A stretch of 64,000 bases of DNA from an uncultured Oceanisphaera sp. (GCF_947495715.1 NZ_CANLZU010000014.1:57696-121695), one strand, 5' to 3'. Positions 11,438 through 20,860 are shown, counted from the first letter of the stretch. Notes: generated by a model from the sequence alone, not told the origin. A program made the numbers and translations.

Positions 11438-11669
11438 GAATATATTCCACCATGGCCTGCAGTTGTGCATCGTCGGTGCGCTGATGACCCATAAACCAGG
11501 CGAACAGGTCCGGATCATCGCATTCCAGCAAACGACGGAATGCCGCCTTGTGCGCTTCGCTCAGCCCGTCGTATTCGTGTTCGACAAAGGGCGCAAGAAT
11601 CACGTCCAGCTCCAGCATGCCACGGCGGCAGGCCCAGACAAGACGCGGTTTATCAGAAAGTTTGACCAT
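11406..11669 (-). CDS. sdhE: FAD assembly factor SdhE
   Basis: SdhE (YgfY/CptB) helps attach FAD covalently to the flavoprotein subunits of succinate dehydrogenase and fumarate reductase. The product has 87 residues from ATG at 11669, which is preceded by GGAAG at good spacing. It contains the family motif RRGMLELD and the stretch LLECDDPDLFAWFMG. An eight-codon upstream extension is open but lacks support. It is divergent from ygfZ and overlaps ygfX, the same arrangement as in E. coli. Confidence 0.93.
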   Translation of the reverse strand: MVKLSDKPRLVWACRRGMLELDVILAPFVEHEYDGLSEAHKAAFRRLLECDDPDLFAWFMGHQRTDDAQLQAMVEYILERNQVRNQR

Positions 11670-11794
11670 GGTGGCTTCCAGAAAATAAAACAAAGCTCAT
11701 GGTATAAGGTCGAATGAGTACTGACAAATGTGTTGGCCATCTTTACCATGAAGGTCACACTTAATTTACCGATAGCCAATCAAGGGAGCGTCCC

Positions 11795-12706
11795 GTGTTG
11801 ACTCTTGCTTCTTCTCCCATGCTTTACCCCCTGACCGACAGGGCCGTGATCGGCCTGACCGGCGCAGACAGAACCAAATACCTGCAGGGTCAGGTTACCT
11901 GTGATGTAAACCAGCTTAATCCCGGTGATGCCACCGCCGGCGGCCATTGCGACAGCAAGGGCAAACTGTGGGCCTCGTTCTGGCTGGCCAACCTGGGCGA
12001 GCAACTGCTGCTGGTGCTCAACCGGTCACTGGTGGCACGTCAGTTGCCGGAACTGAAAAAATTCGCCGTGTTCGCCGATACCGAGGTCGAAGACGTCAGC
12101 TCGCAATGGCAGGTGTTCGGCCTGGCCGGCGAAGGCCTGTCTCACTGGCTCAACCATCAGCTTGGCGACGGCAATCTGTTGCAGGGCGGAATCGTGATTC
12201 CCGTGGCGGCCGAACATGCCTTGCTGCTGTTGCCGCAAGGCGCCGAGCTGCCCGAACTGTCCGAACTGCCCCGCGGCAGCGAGCAGGAATGGCAGGGGCT
12301 GATGATTCATGCCGGCCTGCCGGACATGAGCGCCGAGCATCAGGGAGAATATATTCCGCAGATGCTCAACCTGCAGGCCATCGGTGGCATCAGCTTCACC
12401 AAGGGCTGCTACATGGGTCAGGAAACCGTGGCCCGTGCCAAATATCGGGGCGCCAACAAGAAGGCGATGTTCGTGCTGACCGGCACCGCCTCGGACGGCA
12501 TCGCCGTCAATCAGGATCTGGAGCTGCAACTGGGCGACAACTGGCGTCGGGCCGGTACCGTGCTGAGCGTCTGGCAACAAGGTGAAGAGTGTCTGTTGAC
12601 CGCCGTGCTTAACAAAGATCTGGAGTCCGACGCGGTATTCCGCATCAAGGGCCAGGACGACAGCCGGCTGAGCCTGCAGCCCCTGCCCTACAAACTGGTC
12701 GATTGA
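11795..12706 (+). CDS. ygfZ: Folate-dependent iron-sulfur/tRNA maturation protein YgfZ
   Basis: YgfZ is a folate-binding protein of the GcvT-like fold needed for some Fe-S enzymes such as MiaB. The 303-residue product has the signature KGCYMGQE (203-210), with the conserved cysteine, and the N-terminal LTGADRTKYLQGQVTCDV. I keep the GTG start at 11795 because GGGAG lies six bases upstream. Its 3' end overlaps the convergent LysR gene by 19 bases. The divergent neighbour sdhE is a functional relative in Fe-S/flavin enzyme assembly. Confidence 0.95.
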   Translation: MLTLASSPMLYPLTDRAVIGLTGADRTKYLQGQVTCDVNQLNPGDATAGGHCDSKGKLWASFWLANLGEQLLLVLNRSLVARQLPELKKFAVFADTEVEDVSSQWQVFGLAGEGLSHWLNHQLGDGNLLQGGIVIPVAAEHALLLLPQGAELPELSELPRGSEQEWQGLMIHAGLPDMSAEHQGEYIPQMLNLQAIGGISFTKGCYMGQETVARAKYRGANKKAMFVLTGTASDGIAVNQDLELQLGDNWRRAGTVLSVWQQGEECLLTAVLNKDLESDAVFRIKGQDDSRLSLQPLPYKLVD

Positions 12707-13578
12707 GCCGCGGCAATTGCCGCCTCTTTCAACCAGGCAGCGGCCTTGCCCAGAGGCCGCTGCTTGTGCCAGATCAGTTCCAGAGCCACCGGCCAGTCCT
12801 GATCGTCAAACTCCAGCGCCGGCGAAACCAGATAACCATTAGCCAGAGCGCCGGCCACCACGTGGCCGGGCACAAAGGCCCAGCCCAGATTACGCTGTAC
12901 CAGCTCGACGATGACCCAGTGGCTTTCTACCCACCAGACATCGGCGGCCAGCCTTAGCCGGACTTTTTCTTCACTGTCGTTGCGGGTTGCCACCATCAGT
13001 TGCCGGTAACGCTTGAGCTCTTCCCACCCTACCCGCTGGCGGGCCAGTTGATGCTCCGGCGCACAGACAATTTTCAGCGGCACCCAGCCAAGCGCATGAA
13101 AGTTCAGGGCCGAAGGCAGAATTTCCTGACGCCACATAATGCCCAGATCGACCCGCTCTTCCAGCACCATGCGGCTGACATCCTCCATCAGCGGAAACAG
13201 CAGCTCCAGCTCGACGCTGGGAAAACGGCGGGCAAATTCATCCATCAGGCCACCCAGTAGATCCAGCGGGTAAAGTTCATCAACCGCCAGCACCAGCCGG
13301 CTTTCCACTCCTTCACCCAGGCTTTTGGCGACCCCGCGAAAATGCTCGCAGCGCTCGAGTATCACCCGCGCTTCCGCCAGTAGCCGCTCCCCGGCCGGCG
13401 TCAGGCGGGGATAGCGGCCACTGCGCAAAAACAGGCTGTTGCCCAGATCGATTTCCAGATTGGACACCGCGGTACTGATCACCGACTGGGCCTTGCCCAG
13501 TCGCCGGGCGGCGGCAGAGAAAGAGCCGGTATCCACGGTCGCCACAAAAGCCTGCAACTGCTCCAATGAAAAACTCAT
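12688..13578 (-). CDS. LysR-family transcriptional regulator
   Basis: The 296-residue protein has an N-terminal winged helix-turn-helix (LEQLQAFVATVDTGSFSAAARRLGKAQSVISTAVSNLE, about 4-42) and a LysR substrate-binding domain. Its effector is not recognisable. It is divergent from the PACE transporter gene with 91 bases between starts. LysR regulators often control such a divergent neighbour, and many PACE genes are paired with a LysR gene, so regulation of the pump is the likely role (inference). Confidence 0.9.
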   Translation of the reverse strand: MSFSLEQLQAFVATVDTGSFSAAARRLGKAQSVISTAVSNLEIDLGNSLFLRSGRYPRLTPAGERLLAEARVILERCEHFRGVAKSLGEGVESRLVLAVDELYPLDLLGGLMDEFARRFPSVELELLFPLMEDVSRMVLEERVDLGIMWRQEILPSALNFHALGWVPLKIVCAPEHQLARQRVGWEELKRYRQLMVATRNDSEEKVRLRLAADVWWVESHWVIVELVQRNLGWAFVPGHVVAGALANGYLVSPALEFDDQDWPVALELIWHKQRPLGKAAAWLKEAAIAAAQSTSL

Positions 13579-13669
13579 CTATCTATTAATCCGATACATT
13601 CCAACTTTGATATAGGATATTAGCAGATAGAATCAGTCTCTAAGACGATAACATCAGCAAGGAGTTTTC

Positions 13670-14104
13670 ATGCGTACCACCAAAGATCGTATTCGCCATA
13701 CCCTGGGATTCGAGATAATAGGTCTGATTATCTTTGCCCCGCTGGCCAGCTGGATCTTCGGCTTCGAACTCCACCTGATGGGCACCATGGCGGTGGTTGG
13801 CTCCATTATCGCCACCCTGTGGAATTATGTTTACAACCTGCTGTTTGATCACGCCATGCTGAAACTGCGCGGTGATGTGCGCAAGACAGTCCCGATTCGG
13901 GTGTCTCACGCCCTGCTGTTTGAAGGGGGTTTGCTGCTGCTGTTTATGCCGATGATCGCCTGGTATCTGGGTATTAGCCTGTGGGAGGCCTTCATGATGG
14001 ACATTGCCATGGCCACTTTTTATCTGGTGTATGCCTTCCTCTATAACCTGGCCTACGACAAGGTTTTTCCCATCCCGCATCCAACCCGCCGGGTACCCGG
14101 CTAG
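13670..14104 (+). CDS. PACE-family efflux transporter
   Basis: Proteobacterial Antimicrobial Compound Efflux proteins (AceI type) are small proton-coupled inner-membrane pumps exporting biocides such as chlorhexidine or, physiologically, short diamines. The 144-residue product has four membrane helices in two tandem BTP repeats. Conserved residues visible are RIRHTLGFEIIG with Glu15, WNYVYNLLFD, RVSHALLFEGG and FYLVYAFLYNLAYD. An AAGGAG ribosome site precedes the ATG. Substrate cannot be told from sequence. Confidence 0.92.
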   Translation: MRTTKDRIRHTLGFEIIGLIIFAPLASWIFGFELHLMGTMAVVGSIIATLWNYVYNLLFDHAMLKLRGDVRKTVPIRVSHALLFEGGLLLLFMPMIAWYLGISLWEAFMMDIAMATFYLVYAFLYNLAYDKVFPIPHPTRRVPG

Positions 14105-14120
14105 GATAGCCTGAACAAAA

Positions 14121-14145
14121 AAACCGCCTTTCGGCGGTTTTTTTT
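14121..14145. terminator. Bidirectional terminator between PACE gene and symporter
   Basis: Hairpin AAACCGCC-tttc-GGCGGTTT flanked by A and T runs. It can stop both converging genes. Confidence 0.9.
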
Positions 14146-14157
14146 CAATTCACTTTG

Positions 14158-15435
14158 TTATGACTTCTGGGTGGTTGGCGCCAGTTCGGCACCGTCTTCC
14201 AGCGCTTGTGGGTTGCCTTCCATCTTCGCCACTATGGTGTTGACGGCGGTATCGCCCACCACGTTGGACGCGGTACAGAACATGTCGTTGATGCGGTCCA
14301 CCGCCATGATAATGGCCATGGCTTCAATCGGCAGGCCCATCTGGTGCAGCAGTACACCAGCCATGACCACGGCACCGCCGGGTACACCGCCCACGCCCAC
14401 CGACATCAGCAACACGGTCACCCCCACGGTCAGCAGGTCACCGGCCGGAATCGGCGTGCCGGAAATGTTGGCGGCAAACATGGCAGCCAGGGTGATGTAG
14501 ATGGCCGAGCCGGACATGTTGATGGTCGCACCCAGCGGCACACCAAAACCGGCGATGGCACGGGACACGCCCAGCTTCTCGGTCAGGGTACGCATGGTCA
14601 CCGGAATGGTGGCGTTGGAGCTGGCGGTAGACAGCGAAAACAACAGCTGTTCACGAGTGGCCTTGCGGAACTCGCTCGGCTTGACGCCGGTAGTCAGCCA
14701 TACGGCCAGCGGATACACCACCAGAATCCAGAACGCCAGCACCAGTACCACCATGCCCACGTAGCCGGCAACCGACATCAGGGTGTTGGCTTCCAGGGTG
14801 GCACCCAGGCTTATCATCAGTGCAAACACGCCGTAAGGAGCCAGGGTCATCACCAGACCCACCAGCTTCATCATCACCTGGTTGGCCACGCGGAAGGTGC
14901 GCATCGCGGGGGCGGCGGCGCTGCCCATGGCCTGAATGGCCAGGCCGGTAATAATGGCCATGAAGATAATCTGCAGCATGTCACCGGAGGCAAAGGCCTG
15001 CACCGGGTTGCTGGGCACTATGCCGATCAGCATGGCGCCGATATCGGGTGTTTCGGTGGTGGCCAGCTCAACGGTAGTCGAGGCACCGTGCGGCAGAGTG
15101 GCGCCCATGCCCGGCTGAAAAATAACCCCGACCAGAATGGCGGCGGCAATCGACAGCATGGTGTTGATGACGTAAAGCCCGAAGGTTTTGCTGCCGAGGC
15201 GACCGAAGCTGGCAATATCACGCAGCTCGCAGATACCGGTCACGATGGAGATATAGACCAGCGGCACCACCATCAGCTTGATCAGTGACACAAACATACC
15301 GCCCAACCCTTCGGCCAGGCCCACCACGTTGTCGTTTAAAAACGAGACTCCAGTAAAAAGATACTGGATCATGCTGCCGATAATCAGACCGGCAAAAAGG
15401 CCGGCGAAAATGCGGGTAGAGAGAGAACCTTTCAT
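14158..15435 (-). CDS. Dicarboxylate/amino acid:cation symporter (SDF/DAACS family)
   Basis: A 425-residue inner-membrane transporter of the glutamate/aspartate transporter fold that couples acidic amino acid or dicarboxylate uptake to Na+ or H+. Hydrophobic helices run throughout. Family motifs include the serine-rich re-entrant loop LSTASSNATIPVTM, GATINMSGSAIY (the usual NMDGT is here NMSGS) and VDRINDMFCTASNVVGD near the C terminus. The gene faces away from the ectoine cluster. A link with aspartate, the end product of ectoine breakdown, is possible but unproven. Confidence 0.88.
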   Translation of the reverse strand: MKGSLSTRIFAGLFAGLIIGSMIQYLFTGVSFLNDNVVGLAEGLGGMFVSLIKLMVVPLVYISIVTGICELRDIASFGRLGSKTFGLYVINTMLSIAAAILVGVIFQPGMGATLPHGASTTVELATTETPDIGAMLIGIVPSNPVQAFASGDMLQIIFMAIITGLAIQAMGSAAAPAMRTFRVANQVMMKLVGLVMTLAPYGVFALMISLGATLEANTLMSVAGYVGMVVLVLAFWILVVYPLAVWLTTGVKPSEFRKATREQLLFSLSTASSNATIPVTMRTLTEKLGVSRAIAGFGVPLGATINMSGSAIYITLAAMFAANISGTPIPAGDLLTVGVTVLLMSVGVGGVPGGAVVMAGVLLHQMGLPIEAMAIIMAVDRINDMFCTASNVVGDTAVNTIVAKMEGNPQALEDGAELAPTTQKS

Positions 15436-16037
15436 TGTGTATTCCTCAGCAAAACCTGAACGATTGATCTGCTATTGATTGTTTTTATAGATAAGTAAAC
15501 TGGCTCAGTTGGCAAGTCGCAGAATTTTACATTTAAAAAACAGATCGGCAACCCCGCAAGCGGCACAACTGGTTACATCGTGAACAGAATCACAATTTTT
15601 TATCATTTATAAAATAAATTTAATATTCGAATGAGGCTGGCTTAACCTCGTTCTGCCCCATCGGCAGCCTGAACTGCGCCTCCTCTACCGATGCGATCGC
15701 CGGGAGCGGTATTCAAGCATTCAACCGCCTTGATGCAGGCGCCGGGTTCGTTGCTATGCTGAAAAAAAGGATGAGTACCACTTGAGCACCATGGGCCGCG
15801 GGCCCCTTGAGGTCATTCGCATGAAGAAAGATCGCCAGACAATCACCTTGCTTCCTGTCATCTGCGTGCGAGCCGGCATTCGCCGGTGCTACCGGTCGTT
15901 GCCGTCAACGTCGAGCATGCCTTCGGTTGATCGCTGAGCGGGGTTGTGACGCCCCCGGCACAACCGTCCACAGATTCAATCACAACCGCCTGTCGAGGCA
16001 GGCCAAGGTCCGATCATCGGCTATCGCGAGGCGCTAC
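15436..16037. other. 602-base intergenic region between symporter and doeA
   Basis: It should hold the divergent promoters of the symporter and doeA. About 15480-15650 is clearly AT-rich; the rest has normal GC content. I see no convincing tRNA, repeat or conserved ORF. A 48-codon frame starts at an ATG near 15791 but resembles nothing I know. Confidence 0.5.
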
Positions 16038-17225
16038 ATGCACAATCCACTGCCCAGCTTTTCCATCGAGGAATATCAGCAACGCCTGACCAAGGTCAGA
16101 GACGCCATGACAAGGCAGGATATCCAGACGCTGATCCTGCACGATCCCTCCAATATCGCCTGGCTGACGGGTTACGACGGCTGGTCTTTTTATACCCCTC
16201 AGGTGGTGGTGGTCGGCCCGGCCGGTGAACCCATCTGGTATGGCCGACAGATGGATTCCAACGGTGCCAGACGTACCGTCTATCTGCAGGAAGAGAATAT
16301 TACCTGGTATCCGGACTATTACGTGATGAATCCACCGATGCATGCCATGGAGTACCTGGCCAACCAGTTGCTCAGGCCTCGCGACTGGGCCTACGGCAAC
16401 ATCGGCGTCGAAATGGATAACTACTATTTCAGCCCCACCGCCTACCTGGCCTTGCGCGACAACCTGCCCGACGCCGACCTGGTGGACGCCACCGCCCTGG
16501 TCAACTGGTGCCGGGCGATAAAATCGGAAACCGAGCTGCGTTACATGCGCATCGCCGCCCGCATCGTCGAGAACATGCACAGAGCTGCGCTGGAGATGAT
16601 AGAGCCCGGCCTGCCCAAGAACCGGCTGGTGGCCGAAATCTATCGGGTGGCAATGGAAGGTCATGACGGTCATTACGGCGATTATCCGGCCGTGGTGCCC
16701 ATGCTGCCCTCGGGCAAGGATGCCTCGGCGCCCCACCTGACCTGGGACGAGCGCCCCTTCAATAACAACGAAGGCACCTTTTTCGAACTCGCCGGCTGTC
16801 ATCGGCGCTATCACTGTATTCTGTCGCGCACCATCTATCTGGGTCAGCCGACCAACGACTTTCTGCGCGCCGAAGCCGCCCTTAATGCCGGGCTGGAAGC
16901 CGGCCTGGCCGCCGCCAAACCCGGTAACCGCTGCGCCGATATTGCCAATGCCCTCAACGCCACCCTGGCGGAATACGGTTTCGACCGGGAAGGCGCCCGC
17001 TGTGGTTACCCCATCGGCCTCAGTTATCCGCCGGACTGGGGCGAGCGCACCATGAGCCTGCGCAACACCGACCAGACCATACTGGAGACGGGCATGGCCT
17101 TTCACTTCATGCCCGGCCTGTGGCTGGACGACTGGGGCATGGAAACCACAGAGAGCATCGTCATCACCCACACCGGGGTAGAAACCCTGAGCAACTACCC
17201 ACGGCAACTGTTTGTGAAGAGGTAA
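16038..17225 (+). CDS. doeA: Ectoine hydrolase DoeA (M24 creatinase-like)
   Basis: DoeA opens the ring of the compatible solute ectoine to N-acetyl-diaminobutyrate, the first step of ectoine use as carbon and nitrogen source. From ATG 16038 it has 395 residues; the frame is open 37 codons upstream without conserved content. Hallmarks are DPSNIAWLTGYDGWSFY near the N terminus, VEMDNYYFS, SAPHLTWDERP and the C-terminal GYPIGLSYPPDWGERTMSLR. The fold is creatinase-like and the usual M24 metal ligands are not evident. It is followed after 5 bases by doeX. Confidence 0.9.
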   Translation: MHNPLPSFSIEEYQQRLTKVRDAMTRQDIQTLILHDPSNIAWLTGYDGWSFYTPQVVVVGPAGEPIWYGRQMDSNGARRTVYLQEENITWYPDYYVMNPPMHAMEYLANQLLRPRDWAYGNIGVEMDNYYFSPTAYLALRDNLPDADLVDATALVNWCRAIKSETELRYMRIAARIVENMHRAALEMIEPGLPKNRLVAEIYRVAMEGHDGHYGDYPAVVPMLPSGKDASAPHLTWDERPFNNNEGTFFELAGCHRRYHCILSRTIYLGQPTNDFLRAEAALNAGLEAGLAAAKPGNRCADIANALNATLAEYGFDREGARCGYPIGLSYPPDWGERTMSLRNTDQTILETGMAFHFMPGLWLDDWGMETTESIVITHTGVETLSNYPRQLFVKR

Positions 17226-17230
17226 CAGAC

Positions 17231-17710
17231 ATGCGACTGGATCGTTACGACATCAAGATTCTGCAGATACTGCACCGGCAGGGCCGCATCACCAAGTCGG
17301 GCCTGGCCGATGCCATCAGCCTGTCGGTCAGCCCCTGCTGGGAGCGGGTAAAGCGGCTGGAAGAAGCCGGCATCATCGAAGGCTATGGCGTACGCATCAA
17401 CAGCGAAGCCCTGTTTCGGTATACACCGGTGCTGGTGGAAGTGAGCCTCAAACAGCACAGCGCCGAGGCGTTTCAGCGCTTCGAACAGGCCATGATCGAC
17501 TGCGAACCGGTGGTGGACTGCTACGCCACCGGCGGCGGCGTGGATTACATACTGCGGGTGATGTGCGAGGGCATCGATCAATACCAACGACTGATAGACG
17601 GCTGGCTGGAGTCCAATATCGGCATCGAGCGTTACTTCACCTACATCGTCACCAAAACCATCAAGCAACAGCCGCCCGGGCTGGTATTCGACGCAGACGC
17701 ACTGGCCTGA
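17231..17710 (+). CDS. doeX: Lrp/AsnC-family regulator DoeX
   Basis: The 159-residue protein has an AsnC-type helix-turn-helix (LDRYDIKILQILHRQGRITKSGLADAISLSVSPCWERVKRLEEAG) and an effector-binding RAM-like domain. It directly follows doeA, as DoeX does in Halomonas, where it responds to ectoine breakdown intermediates. The start at 17231 is chosen because the conserved text starts there; the frame is open further upstream inside doeA. It probably controls the doe genes, including doeC and doeD downstream. Confidence 0.88.
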   Translation: MRLDRYDIKILQILHRQGRITKSGLADAISLSVSPCWERVKRLEEAGIIEGYGVRINSEALFRYTPVLVEVSLKQHSAEAFQRFEQAMIDCEPVVDCYATGGGVDYILRVMCEGIDQYQRLIDGWLESNIGIERYFTYIVTKTIKQQPPGLVFDADALA

Positions 17711-17859
17711 TATTACCGTTTGCGGCCCGCCAGAAGAAAACCGTTTTTTCGGCGGGCGGATCAGAAAAATCATCACCTTAGTGCCACCGCAACAAAAAGT
17801 ATCTCGCCACCTTCCCTCCTAGAATGACCTCATGGCAACAATGCTGTGGCCAGACGCCA

Positions 17860-17900
17860 CATTCAATAACCCATGTTCAATAGCCTATGTTCAATAGCCC
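17860..17900. repeat. Three tandem ~14-base repeats upstream of doeC
   Basis: The unit ATGTTCAATAGCCT occurs at 17873-17886 and, with one change at its last base, at 17887-17900. A less exact unit (CATTCAATAACCC) precedes them. The last unit ends next to the doeC ribosome site. They could be duplicated regulator sites or a simple slippage product. Confidence 0.6.
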
Positions 17901-17914
17901 GGGAGGTGCCGCCG

Positions 17915-19426
17915 ATGAGCCTGTCCTTCAACACCACAACACACAGCAAGGTGACCGACGCCATCATGCCTTATCTAAAGGATGCCCGGCTGGTGCGCGA
18001 GCTGGCCTACATCAACGGCAAATGGGTGTATGGCAACGACGATATCGCCGTGTTCAATCCTGCCACCAATGATGTGATTGGTCACTGCACCCAGTTGCAG
18101 CCGCCGCAGCTTGATGACGCCATTGCCGCCGCCGCCAACGCCTTTCCCGCCTGGCGCGATTTACTGGCCGATGAGCGCGCCACCCGGCTGTTACGCTGGC
18201 ACGACCTGATTCTTGAGCACAAGGACGATCTGGCCACCCTGATGGTGCTGGAACAGGGCAAGTCGCTGGCCGACGCCCTGGGCGAAATCGACTACGGCGC
18301 CTCCTTCGTGCGCTGGTTCGCGGAAGAAGGCCGCCGCGCCTACGGCGACACCATTCCCAGCCATATTGCCAACGCCCAATTGGCGACCCTGCGCGAGCCC
18401 ATCGGCGTGGCGGCGCTGATCACGCCGTGGAACTTTCCCCATGCGATGATTACCCGCAAGGCCGCCGCCGCCCTGGCCATCGGCTGCACCGTGCTGATCA
18501 AACCGGCCAGCGAAACCCCCTTTTCGGCGCTGGCATTGGCCGAACTGGCCGAACGCGCCGGTTTTCCGGCCGGGGTGATCAACGTGGTGACCGGCCGGGG
18601 CGCCGACATCTGCGCCGCCCTGTGTCGTGCCGATCCGGTGCGGGCGCTGTCGTTCACCGGCTCGACCCGGGTCGGCAAGCTGCTGTTGGAACAGGCCGCC
18701 GGCACCGTGAAAAAGTGCTCGATGGAGCTGGGCGGCAACGCGCCCTTTATCGTGCTGCCGGATATGGATATTGCCGAAGCGGCCAGGGCGGCGGTGGCGG
18801 CCAAGTTTCAGACCGCCGGACAGGACTGCCTGGCCGCCAACCGCATTTTCGTGCCCCGCAGCGGCTACGAGGCCTTTCTTGAGGCCTTCGCCGGCGAAAT
18901 GGCGCAGATCAAGGTCGGCAACGGCTTCGAGCAGGGGGTGACCATGGGGCCGCTGATTTCACACCGGGCGGTGGCCAAGGCGCAGGAAATTGTGGATGAC
19001 GCCCAGACCAAAGGCGCACGCCTGATAGCGGGCAGCCAGCAGGCCGCACCGGGCCCCAACTTCTTCATGCCGACCCTGCTGGCCGACGTGACCCCGCAGA
19101 TGAAGGTGTTTCGCGAAGAGAACTTCTGCCCGGTGACCGGGGTGCTGGCCTACGACCATTTTGATGAGCTTATTCCCCTGGCCAACGACACCGAATATGG
19201 CCTGGCCGCCTATGTGTATGGCCACGATATTCGCCATATCTGGCAACTGCTGCGCGGGCTGGAATTCGGCATGGTGTCGGTCAACTCGGTGAAGATGACC
19301 GGTCACGGCATTCCCTTCGGCGGCATCAAGCAGTCGGGCCTGGGCCGGGAAGGCAGCCGCCACGGCTTCGACGAATACAGCCAGATCAAATATTACTGCC
19401 TGGGCAACCTGCCCGGCGCACGCTAA
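17915..19426 (+). CDS. doeC: Aldehyde dehydrogenase, likely DoeC (aspartate-semialdehyde dehydrogenase of ectoine breakdown)
   Basis: A 503-residue NAD(P)-dependent aldehyde dehydrogenase. The proton-abstracting glutamate lies in KKCSMELGGNAPF and the nucleophilic cysteine in AGQDCLAANRIF; the cofactor-binding text LITPWNFPHAMITRK and FTGSTRVGKLL is intact. By sequence alone it resembles GabD-type succinate-semialdehyde dehydrogenases. The setting between doeX and a diaminobutyrate-type aminotransferase suggests DoeC, which oxidises aspartate semialdehyde to aspartate. The ATG at 17915 has GGGAGG upstream. The 3' neighbour doeD follows after 26 bases. Confidence 0.85.
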   Translation: MSLSFNTTTHSKVTDAIMPYLKDARLVRELAYINGKWVYGNDDIAVFNPATNDVIGHCTQLQPPQLDDAIAAAANAFPAWRDLLADERATRLLRWHDLILEHKDDLATLMVLEQGKSLADALGEIDYGASFVRWFAEEGRRAYGDTIPSHIANAQLATLREPIGVAALITPWNFPHAMITRKAAAALAIGCTVLIKPASETPFSALALAELAERAGFPAGVINVVTGRGADICAALCRADPVRALSFTGSTRVGKLLLEQAAGTVKKCSMELGGNAPFIVLPDMDIAEAARAAVAAKFQTAGQDCLAANRIFVPRSGYEAFLEAFAGEMAQIKVGNGFEQGVTMGPLISHRAVAKAQEIVDDAQTKGARLIAGSQQAAPGPNFFMPTLLADVTPQMKVFREENFCPVTGVLAYDHFDELIPLANDTEYGLAAYVYGHDIRHIWQLLRGLEFGMVSVNSVKMTGHGIPFGGIKQSGLGREGSRHGFDEYSQIKYYCLGNLPGAR

Positions 19427-19452
19427 ACCAGACCGTTCAAGGAGTGACGACC

Positions 19453-20853
19453 ATGACCCCAGATACCAAAAAGCTGCTCGAAATCGATCGCAACACCGTG
19501 TTTCATGCCTCGACCCACCTCAAGCAATACGCCCATGGTGAAATGGGCGGCCGCATCATCACCGGCGCCCAGGGCATTCGCATTCAGGACTCGGAAGGCA
19601 TAGAGCTGCTGGACGCCTTTGCCGGCCTTTATTGCGTCAACATCGGCTACGGCCGCACCGAAATGGCCGAGGCCATCTACGAGCAGGCCAAGAAGCTGGC
19701 CTACTATCACACCTATGTGGGCCACACCAACGAGGCGCTGATCGAGCTGTCGGACCGCATCATCAGAATGGCACCCGCCGGCATGAGCAAGGTGTATTAC
19801 GGCATGTCCGGCAGTGACGCCAACGAAACCCAGCTCAAGCTGGTGTGGTACTACAACAACGCCCTGGGTCGCCCCGAGAAGAAGAAGATCATCTCGCGGG
19901 ATCGCGGCTATCACGGCTCCAGCATCGCCTCCGGCTCCATGACCGGGCTGCCGCTGTTTCATGCCCACTTCGATCTGCCGCTGGATCGCATCAAGCACAC
20001 CCTGGCGCCGGTGTATTACCGCCGCCCCGACGACAAGATGAGCGAGGCGGAATTCTCCCGCTATTGCGCCGCCAAGCTGGAAGAAATGATCTTGGCCGAA
20101 GGGCCGGACACCGTGGCCGCGATGATCGGCGAGCCGGTGCTGGGCACCGGTGGCATAGTGCCGCCACCCCAAGGCTACTGGGCCGAGATCCGCAAGGTGC
20201 TCGACAAGTACGACATTCTGCTGATTGCCGACGAAGTAGTCTGTGGCTTCGGTCGCTTAGGGTCAGACTTCGGCTCCATTCACTACGACATGAAGCCGGA
20301 CTTGATGACCGTCGCCAAGGGCCTGACCTCGGCCTATCAGCCATTATCGGGGGTGATCGTCGGCGATAAGGTATGGAGTGTGCTGGAGCAAGGCACCGAT
20401 GAATGGGGCGCCATCGGCCACGGTTACACCTACTCCGGCCACCCGATGGGCGCCGCCGCCGCGCTGTGCAACCTGGACATCATCGCCCGCGAAAACCTGA
20501 CCGCCAACGCCCGCGATACCGGCGCCTACCTGCAGCAGCGCATGCAGGAAACCTTTGCCGACCACCCGCTGGTGGGCGAAAGCCGGGGCGTGGGCTTGTT
20601 GCACGCGCTGGAATTTTCCAGCAACAAGGCCAAACGCACGCATTTCGAACCCAACCTCAAGGTGGGCCCGCAAATTGCCGCCGCCTGTCTGGAGCAGGGG
20701 CTGATCGCCCGCGCCATGCCCCACGGCGACATTCTGGGCTTTGCCCCACCCTTGGTGGTGACCCGCAACGATATCGACGACATAGTGGAACGCACCGCCC
20801 GCGCGGTAAACAAGGTCACCGACAAGCTGTTCAGCAGTGGAGATTTTAAATAA
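19453..20853 (+). CDS. doeD: Class-III aminotransferase, likely DoeD (diaminobutyrate transaminase)
   Basis: A 466-residue PLP-dependent aminotransferase of the ornithine/omega-amino-acid group. The Asp that holds the pyridine nitrogen is in LIADEVVCGFGR and the Schiff-base lysine in MTVAKGLTSAYQPL; GMSGSDANETQLKL and YHGSSIASGSMTG bind cofactor and substrate. In the ectoine pathway DoeD converts diaminobutyrate to aspartate semialdehyde for DoeC. ATG at 19453 is preceded by AAGGAG; an in-frame GTG lies at 19444. A terminator follows. Confidence 0.85.
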   Translation: MTPDTKKLLEIDRNTVFHASTHLKQYAHGEMGGRIITGAQGIRIQDSEGIELLDAFAGLYCVNIGYGRTEMAEAIYEQAKKLAYYHTYVGHTNEALIELSDRIIRMAPAGMSKVYYGMSGSDANETQLKLVWYYNNALGRPEKKKIISRDRGYHGSSIASGSMTGLPLFHAHFDLPLDRIKHTLAPVYYRRPDDKMSEAEFSRYCAAKLEEMILAEGPDTVAAMIGEPVLGTGGIVPPPQGYWAEIRKVLDKYDILLIADEVVCGFGRLGSDFGSIHYDMKPDLMTVAKGLTSAYQPLSGVIVGDKVWSVLEQGTDEWGAIGHGYTYSGHPMGAAAALCNLDIIARENLTANARDTGAYLQQRMQETFADHPLVGESRGVGLLHALEFSSNKAKRTHFEPNLKVGPQIAAACLEQGLIARAMPHGDILGFAPPLVVTRNDIDDIVERTARAVNKVTDKLFSSGDFK

Positions 20854-20860
20854 CGTAAGA

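Noticed and set aside
14206..15288. A 360-residue plus-strand frame opposite the symporter gene
   Set aside because: His/Gln/Gly-rich composition is typical of an antisense frame; the minus-strand gene has clear transporter motifs.
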